From NCBI GenBank assembly GCA_963763215.1, contig CAVXNX010000005.1:62001-126000 (forward strand): a DNA stretch of 64,000 nt, in the 5' to 3' direction. Source of the stretch: DASQZK01 sp963763215 (GTDB lineage Bacteria > Bacteroidota > Bacteroidia > Bacteroidales > GCA-2748055). Position numbers and translations under genes: made by a program. This document shows, one piece after another, positions 46,480-55,974 of this stretch; position 1 is the first letter of the stretch; each line of letters begins with the position of its first letter. The notes beneath the pieces are model-generated. The model saw only the letters and a list, made by a program, of their open reading frames with translations. It was not told the origin of the DNA and searched no databases.

Positions 46480-47688
46480 ATGAAAAATGTCTTTTTAATG
46501 GTGCTGGCCATGGCCTTTACGACCTGTTTCGGTCAGAAATTTGATGGGCTGGCCCTTACGCCCCCGATGGGGTGGAACAGCTGGAACAGATTCGGCTGCA
46601 ATGTGAACGAACAGATGCTTCGTGATATGGCGGATGCCCTGGTGGAAAGCGGGATGCGCGATGCCGGATATGTATACCTGGTCGTCGATGATTGCTGGCA
46701 TGGCGAACGGGACAGCCTGGGCTTCATCCATCCCAACCCGGAAAATTTCCCTTCCGGAATGAAAGCGCTGATCGATTATGTGCATTCCAGGGGCCTGAAA
46801 TTCGGCATTTATTCCTGCGCCGGGAACAAGACCTGCGCCGGTCGTCCCGGAAGCCGCGGTCACCAGTACCAGGATGCCATCATGTATGCCCGGTGGGGAG
46901 TGGATTATCTGAAATATGACTGGTGTGATACCGACGGGCTCAATGCCGAAGCTTCCTATACCACCATGCGCGATGCCCTCTATGCTGCCAAAAGGCCGGT
47001 GGTATTCAGCCTTTGCGAATGGGGTCAAAACAAACCCTGGCTCTGGGCGGAGGATGTCGGTCACCTGTGGCGCACCACCGGCGATATCACCGATTGTTTC
47101 GACTGTTTCAACACCCACGGGGGAACATGGACCAGCAACGGCGTCATGAAGATCCTCGATATGCAGCAGGGCCTGAGAACCTATGCCGGTCCGGGTCACT
47201 GGAATGATCCCGACATGCTCGAGGTCGGCAACGGAGGGATGACCGTCAGCGAAGACCGCGCTCACTTTTCCATGTGGTGTATGCTGGCCGCCCCGTTGAT
47301 GGCCGGTAACGACCTTACCACCATGAGCCAGGCCACGCATGATATCCTCACCAATGCCGATGCCATCGCGATCGACCAGGATTCCCTCGGCGTGGAAGGG
47401 TTCAAATTTGCAGAGCAGGACAGCATGGAGACCTGGTTCAAACCCCTGAAGAATGGCGATTGGGCGGTTTGCTTTCTCAACCGTTCCTCCATCCCGGCAA
47501 ATGTGAACTTCGACTGGAACACCCGGGTCGCAGACGATTTCTCGAACCGGAACCTGGACGCAGGAAACCTGCATTATAAAATCGTTGATGTCTGGTCGAA
47601 AAAAGACCTCGGCTCCACCCGGAAAAATCTCAAAACGGAAGTCCCATCCCATGATGTCCTGATGATCAGGCTCACAAGGGAGAAATAG
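46480..47688 (+). CDS. Alpha-galactosidase, glycoside hydrolase family 27
   Basis: 402 aa, intact. Signal peptide to about residue 18. LTPPMGWNSWNRFGCN is the family start. VVDDCWHGER, KFGIYSCAGNKTCAGRPGS, LKYDWCD with the nucleophile Asp (about residue 147) and HWNDPDML with the acid/base Asp (about residue 245) are all present. A C-terminal beta-sandwich follows. Cleaves terminal alpha-galactose from plant oligosaccharides or galactomannan. Lies between two other glycosidase genes on the same strand. Confidence 0.93.
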   Translation: MKNVFLMVLAMAFTTCFGQKFDGLALTPPMGWNSWNRFGCNVNEQMLRDMADALVESGMRDAGYVYLVVDDCWHGERDSLGFIHPNPENFPSGMKALIDYVHSRGLKFGIYSCAGNKTCAGRPGSRGHQYQDAIMYARWGVDYLKYDWCDTDGLNAEASYTTMRDALYAAKRPVVFSLCEWGQNKPWLWAEDVGHLWRTTGDITDCFDCFNTHGGTWTSNGVMKILDMQQGLRTYAGPGHWNDPDMLEVGNGGMTVSEDRAHFSMWCMLAAPLMAGNDLTTMSQATHDILTNADAIAIDQDSLGVEGFKFAEQDSMETWFKPLKNGDWAVCFLNRSSIPANVNFDWNTRVADDFSNRNLDAGNLHYKIVDVWSKKDLGSTRKNLKTEVPSHDVLMIRLTREK

Positions 47689-47803
47689 GAAAAGAAAAAA
47701 TTTCCCGGGCCGGAAACCCGGGAGCTGAATGGCGTGTTCCGGCTGAATTCCCGGTCGCGCCCTTCACTCTCAAACGACCAAAGACGAACTAAAACGCTGA
47801 CCG

Positions 47804-50279
47804 ATGATGACCAGAATCTGGATTGCATGCGTCATGCTGATGCTTGTCGTCCCATCTTTTTCCCAAAAGGACGGGTTCCATTTGAACGACAGGGCGTATT
47901 TCGAGAACGGGGGTGTCGACGTCATGGCTTTCCAGGATTATTATCCAGAAGGCCACCAGGGCGGAGTGGTGATCATCATGCACGGCATTCGTCTTGCCAC
48001 GAACGGTGATTTGCGCCTCAATGCAACGCCCGGGCAGTGGCAGCCCATTCCCCGGCAAAAAAACCGCACGGTTGACGGGGAAAACAACGTCATTCTCACA
48101 ACCCTGGTCTATCCCGATTCATCCATCAACGGAAAGGGATTCAATCCCGTCACGTATCCCGATCTCTATTTCAATTACACGGTGAACACACGGGGGGATG
48201 GAGATTCCATTATCATTACCGTCGATCTCGACCGGCCGGTTCCGGCGCAGTATGCCGGGAATGTAGGATTCAACCTGGAGCTCTTTCCCGGTGCTCTGTT
48301 TGGAAAATCCTGGTATCTCGGCTCGCATTCGGGCCTCTTTCCCCGGCAGGCTAACGGACCGGGAATGCCGGGAGAGGACGGTGCCGCTGCTCCCATGGCC
48401 AACAGGGAACAAGCTGGTGATTGCCCCTGAGGATGACCTGCTCAGGATGTCGGTGGAGTCCCTCTCCGGTGACCTGAGCCTGATCGATGGGCGATACCAG
48501 TTCAACAATGGGTGGTTCGTGGTCAGATCGGTGGTGGCACCGGGCAGGACCAAAGAAGCCGTGAAATGGATCATCACACCCCATGTCATTGCCGGTTGGC
48601 GAAGCGATCCGGTTATTCATGTCTCCCAGGTCGGTTACCATCCTCTCCAGAAAAAATCGGCGATTATCGAGCTTGACCGGCACGATACGTCCCGGACAAT
48701 GGCGGAACTCATCCGGATCGGGGATGATGGGTCGGAGCGGCAGGTGATAGCCGCAAGGCCTGATGAATGGGGAAAGTTCCTCCGCTATACCTATCTTGCA
48801 TTCGACTTTTCAAAGGCAACCGACCCGGGGATGTACAAAGTAAAATACGGGACATGGCAATCCCAGCTCTTCCGCATTGACGCCGATGTTTATCAGCACG
48901 ATGTATGGCAGCCCACACTCGAATATTTTCTCCCTGTCCAGATGTGCCATATGCGGGTGAACGAGAAATACAGGGTATGGCATGGCCTCTGCCATATGGA
49001 TGATGCCGAAATGGCCCCGGTCAGTCACACCCACTTTGACGGGTATGCGCAGGGTCCTTCGACCCTGACCGCCTTCAGTCCGGGAGATCATGTCCCCGGC
49101 CTGAATAGTGGAGGATGGCATGATGCCGGGGATTATGACCTGAGGGTCGAATCGCAGAGTGGGGAAGTGTATATCCTCACCGAGATCATGGAAGCCTTCC
49201 ATCCCCATGACGATGAAACCACAGTCGACCAGGACACACGGGTGGTGGAGATTCACCAGCCCGACGGAAAGGAAGATATCCTTCAGCAGATCGAACATGG
49301 GGCACTCTCTGTGGTTGGGGGTTACCAGCACCTCGGACGCCTTTACCGTGGCATCATCTGTCCCAGCCTCCGGCAGTACGTTCTGCTGGGCGATGGGGTG
49401 AACATGACCGATGGACAGGTTCACCGTCCGCAGGCAAACGGTGGAACGGAGACGCCGGGCTATTCCGCCATACCTGATGACCGGCTTGTATTCACCGAGG
49501 ATAATCCCGCGCGGGAACTGACCACTGCGTCACACCTGGCGGCGGCATCACGGGTGCTGAAAGGTTACAATGACACTCTCAGTGCGCAGTGCCTCAGCGT
49601 GGCGGAGACGCTGTTCGCCTTGCATCCACAGCCGGAAGGACGGGCAGCCGGGGCGAAGATCCTCGCCGCCACGGAGCTCCTTCGGACAACCGGGAAGGAT
49701 CTCTACCGGAATTATATCACCAGCCACGAGGGATTCATCGCCGAAAATTTCAATACCCTGGGCTGGCTGATCGGACCGGCTCTCCCGGTCATCGGAGATG
49801 CCGCGTTCTCCGGCACGATGAGGGCGGCAGCCAGCGAGTATTCGCCCCGGCTCCAAAAAGAAGCCGGCGAAACGCCGTTCGGGGTGCCTTACCGTCCCAA
49901 AATCTGGGGAGCCGGTTGGGATATCCAGAACTTCGGCGTGAGGGCCTATTATCTTCACCAGGCATTTCCTGAACAGTTTCCCGCCGATTATGTGTTCAAT
50001 GCCCTGAATTTCGTCCTGGGCGTCCATCCCGGTTCCAACACGTCCTCATTTGCCTCTGGCATCGGAACGCGTTCGACAACAGTGGCTTACGGTATTAACC
50101 GGGCCGACTGGTCCTACATCCCCGGCGGGGTCGTTTCAGGAACAGCACTGATCCGTCCCGATTTCCCGGAACTGCTCGACTGGCCATACCTCTGGCAGCA
50201 GCAGGAATATGTGATGGGAGGGGGAGCGACAAATTTTATGTTCCTGGTTCTGGCGGCCGATAAGCTGACCGGCCGATAA
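47804..50279 (+). CDS. Glycoside hydrolase family 9 protein (one frameshift)
   Basis: About 825 aa when joined. Signal peptide (ACVMLMLVVPSFSQ), then about 250 residues of beta-sandwich, then an N-terminal Ig-like domain of the CelD type (VIHVSQVGYHPLQKKSAIIE) and the GH9 barrel. SGGWHDAGDYDLR carries the catalytic base Asp pair; the C-terminal NFVLGVHPGSNTSSFASGIG region matches GH9, and the acid Glu region is expected near EYVMGGGA, where I cannot see a clear Glu match. The frame changes near 48350-48400. Relatives cut beta-glucans or act on glucosamine-type substrates. Usual activity cannot be assumed. Confidence 0.82.
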
Positions 50280-50394
50280 GCCTGTCAACGATCGTTCCCT
50301 GCCAGCTCAGGAACGCCCGGAACAGGAAACTGGATGGTCCCGGAAATGGTTAAATCAGCCATTTCCAGGATGCAGCAAAGGAAAATCCGCCGGG

Positions 50395-51769
50395 TCAATC
50401 CACTGGAACAACTTTCCTGTATTTACCCGAGGCGGTAAATTCCATTTCATCCACCCTGAAAAACATCAGATCAATGCCGAAATCCTTTTTGAAATAGTTC
50501 CTCAGGTTGTTCTCTTCGATCGGCTGGTCCGGGTCGACCGGGATGTAGCGGAACCGGATAAGCGCTTTTTTCCGGTTGTAAAACATCTGGTAACTCTTGA
50601 TGTTATCTCCGTACCTGGACACCAGCAGGGCGGTAAATGCCAGTTTACGGCCATCGGGCAGTTCAATCTCTTCGTTATCCCGTCCGTGGATGTATTCGAT
50701 GACGCGTGTCTTACGACCACAGGTGCATTCCTGGTCTGAGAGTTTGACCCTGTCGCCCACCTTGTATCGGATGACGGGCTGATCAAAAGAGTTCAGGTTC
50801 GTGATCAGCAGGTCGCCCACTCCATTCTCGTTTTTGTTGATAACTTCGCAGATCACGGCATCTTCATCAATATGAATGTTGCCATGCGGGCAGCTTTCCC
50901 CGATGTTTGCCTCTGTGGTCCAATATTGATTGGCGATCTTGACGCCGGGAAAGTACGAGGAGAATTTCTGCTGGAATTCGAGGTACAGATTTTCGGCATG
51001 GGTGATGATGATATCCGGTTGATGAAGCTTTTTATTGCGGATTTCGGCAAAATGAATGAGCTGCATTATGGCTGACGGATAACCATACATGACCGCCGGG
51101 CGGAACCGGTTAAAATTCCGGATGATCTTATCTGCCTTTTTCTCCGAGATCTCAAGGGAATAAACGGTTCTCTTGTTTTTCAGGAAGTAATAAATGCCGA
51201 ATTTCCAGTTCACTTTTACGCCGCCTACCTTAAATTCGGGAGATTCCCTGCACAACCCGTTCCATGCCAGTAATTTCTGGTGGGAAGCCCGCTTGGCCTG
51301 CAGCATCTCCCGTGATATAATTAATCTTACGGGGGTACCGGTTGAGCCTGACGTATAACTTTTGAAATAGGTTTTCCGGATGTTGGTAAGCAATTTTCCG
51401 GCATTTTCCTTAAAGTCGTTCCCGGTCCATGACCGGGTATTCCTCCAGGGGCTTTCCGGCATAAGCCCTGTAAAATTCAGATTTTTCCGCCGCTTTTGCG
51501 AGGCGTTGAAACTTTTCGTCCTGGTATGCCAGGATCTCTTCCCGGGTCCAGGTATCCATTTCCAGGATATTCTTTGTCTCTTCAAGGATTCTGAAGCCGG
51601 TGAATTTATCGATGAGGTAATTGATGATCCGGAACAGCGAATAACGGCTTTTCACCGGGCGCGGAGTCTTCTGTCCGGAATTCCGGTCTTCAATCCAGGA
51701 AAAAAGAGGGTATGCCGGTTCTGGCTTCTGGGGTGATACGGGGGAGGGAATTTTTCTAAGGTAGGTCAT
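50395..51769 (-). CDS. Adenylate-forming enzyme, phenylacetate-CoA ligase (PaaK/CapK) family (one frameshift)
   Basis: About 457 aa when joined. The N-terminal part (MDTWTREEILAYQDEKFQRL) is in a different frame from the rest, with a break near 51420. YTSGSTGTPVRL is the phosphate-binding loop; HAENLYLEFQQKF, ANQYWTTEANI and IRYKVGDRVKL follow the family order, then a C-terminal lid (HGRDNEEIELPDGR). A CTCG-containing CxCG motif (QECTCGRKTR) is typical of PaaK. In this subgroup many members activate fatty or aromatic acids for capsule or lipid modification, so the substrate is uncertain. Confidence 0.82.
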
Positions 51770-51843
51770 GGTGAGGAGTCTTTAATGAGGTGGTCGTTTT
51801 CGTCTTATCGCTATTGCCCGTCTGCAGATCAGGCTCAGAGGTT

Positions 51844-51868
51844 ATAAAGAACATTGAATGTTCTTTAT
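51844..51868. repeat. Perfect 11-bp palindromic hairpin
   Basis: ATAAAGAACAT (51844-51854), TGA, ATGTTCTTTAT (51858-51868). A perfect inverted repeat with a 3-base loop, 75 bases upstream of the start of the minus-strand PaaK-like gene. It could be an operator or a transcript hairpin. No other gene is visible in 51770-52200. Confidence 0.5.
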
Positions 51869-52174
51869 GAAATTCCTGCGATCCACAGTTCTTCGTCTCA
51901 CCATCGATATTCCGTCCGCCTCATCCCGTGATCATCTCCCTCATGAATGGTATGATCTGATCTGGAATCCCGTGCATGATTATAAACAATCTAATTTCAA
52001 AGTAGTTAAATTCAAATACTTTTAATTATGATGAAAAGGGATATTTTTATTGCGAGATACCTGTTTTGTCCTACCGGAGAGAGGATGAAGGGCAGCATTG
52101 GTTTCGAATTTTTTGCCCTCTCAACAAAAAATGATTTGGCAGGATCGTTTATTCATGAATTGCCCAAAGCTGAC

Positions 52175-52182
52175 TATTTTTG
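52175..52182 (+). promoter_or_regulatory. -7 box before the transporter remnant
   Basis: TATTTTTG at 52175-52182 is an exact TAnnTTTG, 19 bases before the GTG at 52201. A -33 TTG at good spacing is not seen. If active it now drives the Sde182-like gene through the transporter remnant. Confidence 0.4.
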
Positions 52183-52200
52183 AAGCTAAATTGAAAACCT

Positions 52201-52614
52201 GTGAACCAATCAAAATTCAATCGACCCTTTATTTTAGGAATCACCCTGGTGTCGGCCATGGGTGGATTGCTTTTCGGATATGACTGGGTGGTCATCGTCA
52301 ACCTCATTTTTACATTGGTGGCCATGCGGGTGGTTGACAATTGGGGACGGCGAAGGCTCATGCTGTTTGGTTCCCTTGGGTTGGCTGTCATTTATTTTAT
52401 CCTGGGAGCAAGTTACGTGCTCGAAGTGAAGGGATTGATCGTGCTTGTTTTGGTGTTGATGGCCATTGCTACCTATGCCATGACTTTGGCACCGATCACC
52501 TGGGTGGTGCTGTCTGAGATTTTCCCGAACCGCGTTCGAGGAGTGGCGATGGCAATTGCAACCAATGCTCTAATTGATCAATTTCAGGAATTGCAAAAAA
52601 ATAAAAACAGTGAC
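52201..52614 (+). pseudogene. Internally deleted sugar-porter (MFS) gene, in frame with the next gene
   Basis: Starts GTG with FILGITLVSAMGGLLFGYDWVVI, the first helix of a sugar porter. It then jumps directly to VNLIFTLVAMRVVDNWGRRRLMLFG (helices 7-8 and the DxxGRR loop), VIYFILGASYV and PITWVVLSEIFPNRVRGVAMA (the sugar porter SEIFP signature near helix 10). Helices 2-6 and the last two are missing, yet the frame is open. About 18 residues later it enters the signal peptide of the next protein in frame. Two deletion joins, or one misassembly, are needed; the product cannot be a working carrier. Confidence 0.75.
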
Positions 52615-53988
52615 ATGAAAAATATATTCATTATTTTCCTGGCTTTCCTTTACCAGTCCGTTTCCGCGATTTTTCCTGCTAACCAGGCCTTGGGACAGAA
52701 GCCACGGATTCTGATCACAACGGATATCGGTGGTGACCCGGATGACCAGCAGGCGATGATCCGGTTTATGCTTTACACCAACGAATTCGATGTTGAAGGG
52801 CTTATCAGTTCAGGGACACACACTCCCGAACACCCGGATGAGGACGCTATCCGGCCTGAACTCATTGAGGAGATCATTCATGCATATGGGCAGGTTTATC
52901 CGAAACTACTGAAACATGATGCGCATTATCCGACTGAAGATTATTTAATGTCGGTGTTAAAAACCGGTAATATCCATCGAAGAACCTCACCCGGAAAAGG
53001 CAGGGATACCGAGGGTTCGGATTGGATCATACGGGCTGTCGACAGGAAGGACAAACGACCGTTGAACATCTGTATTTTCGGTGGTCAGGTTGAACTGGCC
53101 CAGGCGCTCTGGAAAGTTAAGCATACACGGTCTGAAAAAGAATACCTGCGATTTATCTCGAAAATAAGGGTGTTTGATGTCAGTGATCAGGATCAGCTTT
53201 TTGACGAAATCATTTCAGAGAACCCAACACTTTTTTATATCCTCGCCCAGGCACCCAAGGGTCATGACAAGAGGGAAGGTTCCTACCGTGGAATGTATCT
53301 CGGCGGGGATGAAAGTCTGACTTCACTGCAATGGCTGAAGGAGAATGTAATTGAAGAGCACGGCCCCCTTGGCAAGCTCTATCCTCAAAAAACATGGACG
53401 TCTCCAAATCCCAACAAAGCCATGAAGGAGGGAGACAGCCCGTCGTGGTTTTTCTTCATCCCCAATGGACTGAACAGTCCCGAACACCCCGAATACGGGG
53501 GGTGGGGTGGACGATACAACAGGACCCCGGCTGGTTATTACCGGGATGCCATGGATGATTTTAATGGCGAAAAATTAGCAAGGGCAACCGTTTACCGCTG
53601 GCGTGATGATTACCAGCGCGATTTTGCCGCCAGGATGGACTGGTGTGTAAAAAATTATGATGAAGCCAATCATGCACCTGTTGCGTCAGTGAATGGAGAT
53701 TCAAAAAAGAAAGCCCTCATTCTTTATAAAAAAGCAGGAACAGTGGTTAATCTTGATGCTTCCGCATCGGCTGATCCGGATGGTGACCGGCTAAGTTTCC
53801 AGTGGATGGTTTATCCGGAAGCCGGAAACTTCACGGGTAATGCCAGGCTCGAATCAAATGGGCCCGAAGCAACTGTTCACATGCCTGAACTTGCAACGGG
53901 ATCAGCTATTCATATTATACTGCGGGTAACCGATAACAGAGATCCGAAAATGACAGTCTATAAGCGCATTATCCTGCTCAATCGCTAA
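52615..53988 (+). CDS. Sde182-like cellulose-binding/nucleoside hydrolase-like protein (DUF1593)
   Basis: 457 aa from ATG 52615, where a signal peptide begins (KNIFIIFLAFLYQSVSA). ILITTDIGGDPDDQQAMIRFM is a nucleoside-hydrolase-like Asp cluster that binds calcium in that fold. NICIFGGQVELAQALW and WFFFIPNGLNSPEHPEYGGWGGR follow the DUF1593/Sde182 order. Residues from about 365 (HAPVASVNGDS, VNLDASASADPDGDRLSFQW) form a C-terminal beta-sandwich found in these proteins. The reading frame is continuous with the upstream transporter remnant, but the signal peptide makes a separate start at 52615 the best choice. Confidence 0.82.
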   Translation: MKNIFIIFLAFLYQSVSAIFPANQALGQKPRILITTDIGGDPDDQQAMIRFMLYTNEFDVEGLISSGTHTPEHPDEDAIRPELIEEIIHAYGQVYPKLLKHDAHYPTEDYLMSVLKTGNIHRRTSPGKGRDTEGSDWIIRAVDRKDKRPLNICIFGGQVELAQALWKVKHTRSEKEYLRFISKIRVFDVSDQDQLFDEIISENPTLFYILAQAPKGHDKREGSYRGMYLGGDESLTSLQWLKENVIEEHGPLGKLYPQKTWTSPNPNKAMKEGDSPSWFFFIPNGLNSPEHPEYGGWGGRYNRTPAGYYRDAMDDFNGEKLARATVYRWRDDYQRDFAARMDWCVKNYDEANHAPVASVNGDSKKKALILYKKAGTVVNLDASASADPDGDRLSFQWMVYPEAGNFTGNARLESNGPEATVHMPELATGSAIHIILRVTDNRDPKMTVYKRIILLNR

Positions 53989-53998
53989 TGAAGCTTTC

Positions 53999-54091
53999 CA
54001 ACTGTGCCCGGAACAGGACTTCCCGGTAACGCTTTGCTTATCGGGACACATACTTACATATACCAGTCCCTGAAACCAGCCCGTCTGCCAA
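53999..54091 (-). pseudogene. Degenerate tRNA-Leu lacking its 5' end
   Basis: From 54091 downward the minus strand reads as the D-arm to acceptor 3' strand of tRNA-Leu(CAG) (anticodon stem and loop with CAG, CCAG/CTGG-type stem, GTATGTGT variable arm), but the first half of the T-arm is replaced by a 27-base hairpin (TCCCG...CGGGA) and the first 15 tRNA bases are missing. The flanking sequence GCTTTCCAACT is also shared with the intact copy (54121). It cannot make a working tRNA. Confidence 0.75.
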
Positions 54092-54121
54092 AAAAAAAGC
54101 CCCATCTCTTAAAGATGAGGC
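54090..54121 (-). terminator. Terminator of tRNA-Leu(CAG)
   Basis: GCCCCATCT (54099-54107) pairs with AGATGAGGC (54113-54121) with one mismatch; on the minus strand nine T follow (54098-54090). It lies 12 bases beyond the tRNA 3' end. Confidence 0.88.
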
Positions 54122-54132
54122 TTTCCAACTTG

Positions 54133-54216
54133 TGCCCAGAACAGGACTCGAACCTGCACATACTTACGTATACTAGTCCCTGAAACTAGCGCGTCTACCA
54201 ATTCCGCCATCTGGGC
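54133..54216 (-). tRNA. tRNA-Leu (CAG)
   Basis: 84 bases, CCA not encoded. Acceptor GCCCAGA/TCTGGGC, discriminator A. The anticodon stem CTAGT/ACTAG encloses TTCAGGG, giving anticodon CAG. The variable arm ATACGT/ACGTAT-type is long, and the T-arm has CAGG-TTCGAGT-CCTG. Reads CUG codons. Confidence 0.95.
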
Positions 54217-54304
54217 TATTAAAAACGATCATGAATGAATGAACTCTTATTTTTCTATAAATCTCTAAAAAAGATCCGACGGATGGCGGGAGCTCCTTCG
54301 TCGG

Positions 54305-54320
54305 TTCCGCCATCTGGGCT
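54305..54320 (-). repeat. 16-base copy of the tRNA-Leu 5' end
   Basis: 54305-54320 repeats exactly 54202-54217 (TTCCGCCATCTGGGCT), which on the minus strand is the first 15 bases of tRNA-Leu(CAG) plus one upstream base. The remaining tRNA is not present after it. The missing part is what the degenerate copy at 53999-54091 contains. The rest of 53989-54440 shows only these pieces and a CCGACG/CGTCGG hairpin near 54277-54303. Confidence 0.7.
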
Positions 54321-54440
54321 TTTTTGAACCGGGCTTGCAAATTTAGAAAAAAAACGTCATGTTGAGCAAGAATTCGCGAAAAAAATCGGTCAATTATCCG
54401 GCATGCCGGTAAGGATCTGAACGGATGAAGTATATTAGGG

Positions 54441-55160
54441 CTATCGTTTATGCAAACCACATTCCTTTTGTTCGGGTTCTTCCCACCACCAGCGGCCGGC
54501 CCTGACATCTTCACCGGCTTTGACTGCCCGTGTGCACGGCTGGCAACCGATACTGGGAAAACCGTCATCGTGCAAGGGATTATATGGGACTTTCTTCTGC
54601 CTGATGTATTCCCAAACGTCTTTTTCCCGCCAGGATATCAGCGGATTGACTTTAATCAGTCCGTTGTTTTCATCCCATTCCACGAGTCTGGAGAAAAATC
54701 GTGTGACAGACTGGTCCTTCCGTAGACCGCAAATCCAGACATCCAGATTTTCGAAAGCTCGCTGCAGGGGTTCGATTTTCCTTATCCCGCAGCAAAGTTT
54801 GCGGTTCTCGACGCTTCCATAAAACAGGTTCATTCCTTTTTCCCTGACCATTTTCTGAACGCGTTTAAAATCGGGGAACATCACGTCGATGCGGATCCCG
54901 TATTTTTCATTGGTGCGGTCGATGAGCTCGTAGGTTTCCGGGAAAAGCCGGCCGGTATCGAGGGTGAAGATCCGGGTTTCCGGGTCAATGCTCACCACCA
55001 TTTCCGTCAGCACCTGGTCTTCCGCTCCGAGGCTCGAAGAGAGGGCGATCCTCCCTTTATATTCCTGCAGGAAATACCGCAAAACCTCATGAGGGTCGCT
55101 GCCGGTGAACCGTTCGTTGAGACTGTCTATCCGCTGGATAATGTCCTGAGTTGCTTCCAT
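54441..55160 (-). CDS. cysH: Adenylylsulfate/phosphoadenylylsulfate reductase
   Basis: About 239 aa from the Met at 55160 (frame is open to 55184). Reduces APS or PAPS to sulfite with thioredoxin. IALSSSLGAEDQVLTEM is the PP-loop; KLCCGIRKIEPL, SIGCQPCTR and KECGLH are the four-Cys pattern (CCxR...CxxC) that binds a 4Fe-4S cluster and marks APS reductases, with the ECGLH redox Cys at the C-terminus. Intact. No other assimilatory sulfate genes are in the window. Confidence 0.92.
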   Translation of the reverse strand: MEATQDIIQRIDSLNERFTGSDPHEVLRYFLQEYKGRIALSSSLGAEDQVLTEMVVSIDPETRIFTLDTGRLFPETYELIDRTNEKYGIRIDVMFPDFKRVQKMVREKGMNLFYGSVENRKLCCGIRKIEPLQRAFENLDVWICGLRKDQSVTRFFSRLVEWDENNGLIKVNPLISWREKDVWEYIRQKKVPYNPLHDDGFPSIGCQPCTRAVKAGEDVRAGRWWWEEPEQKECGLHKR

Positions 55161-55272
55161 AGTCCGTTTCATTTTCCGCGTCAAAAGTAATACAATTCTC
55201 TGACAGTTATGCCATCGCGCGGCCGGTTCTCGCCCTTCACCGGTTTATCCTGCCACAACCGGCTGATACCGG

Positions 55273-55971
55273 TCACCTGTAGGCTTCGGGTTTTCCCATA
55301 TCTTTCCAGGAGGATTTATCACTGCGATACAGCCAAATGTCGTGATCTTTGGCAATTCTCAGAAATTCGGGCATGATCGGAAAGGCGCCTGAGGCGGGAA
55401 GGAGTGAAAAGATCCGCGGATTCAGGGCATAAATACCGCTGAAGGCGATGGGCGTCAGGTTTTCCTTGCCCCTGGCAATGATTTCCTCTCCCGACCGGTT
55501 GTCGCGCCATCCGCAGAGGATCTGGTTTTCATCCATGAGAAGCGACCGTGAGGTCTCGCGCCGCTTCACCGCCAGGGTGGCAATGGAGCCTTTTTTCATG
55601 TGACAGTTCATTAGCCCGTTGAGGTCGAGATCGGTGAGGATATCGACATTATGGACCAGGAAAGGATCATGTCCGAAAAAAGGGGCGGCTTTTACCAGTC
55701 CCCCGCCGGTGTCCAGCAGCTGGTCACGTTCATCGGAAAGGGTGATATGCGCTCCGAAATTCTTGTTTTCCTCCAGGTATTGCCGGATTTGTTCACCCTG
55801 ATGGTGGATATTGATGAGGATGTCGTCAAACCCGTGGAAGAGGAGCCGTTCGATCACCTCCTGCAGGAGGGTTTTGCCATTCCATGTCAGAAGGGCTTTG
55901 GGCGTCTTATCCGTCAGGGGTTTCATCCGGGTACCCAGGCCCGCAGCCATGATCATTGCCCTTTTTTTCAT
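55273..55971 (-). CDS. Sugar-1-phosphate nucleotidyltransferase (MurU-like)
   Basis: 232 aa, intact. MAAGLGTRMKPLTDKTPKALLTWNGK is the nucleotide-binding start; LVHNVDILTDLDL has the metal-binding Asp; ENLTPIAFSGIYALNPRIF follows. Length and start fit MurU, which joins MurNAc-alpha-1-phosphate with UTP. The kinase gene (below) lies 178 bases upstream in the same direction, as in AmgK-MurU salvage of peptidoglycan sugars. A mannose- or glucose-1-P enzyme cannot be excluded. Confidence 0.85.
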   Translation of the reverse strand: MKKRAMIMAAGLGTRMKPLTDKTPKALLTWNGKTLLQEVIERLLFHGFDDILINIHHQGEQIRQYLEENKNFGAHITLSDERDQLLDTGGGLVKAAPFFGHDPFLVHNVDILTDLDLNGLMNCHMKKGSIATLAVKRRETSRSLLMDENQILCGWRDNRSGEEIIARGKENLTPIAFSGIYALNPRIFSLLPASGAFPIMPEFLRIAKDHDIWLYRSDKSSWKDMGKPEAYR

Positions 55972-55974
55972 CTG

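Noticed and set aside
47705..47725. CCCGGG-CCGGAAA-CCCGGG hairpin after the GH27 gene as its terminator
   Set aside because: The T-run is on the wrong strand for GH27 (A-run upstream), and no minus-strand gene ends here, so its function cannot be assigned.
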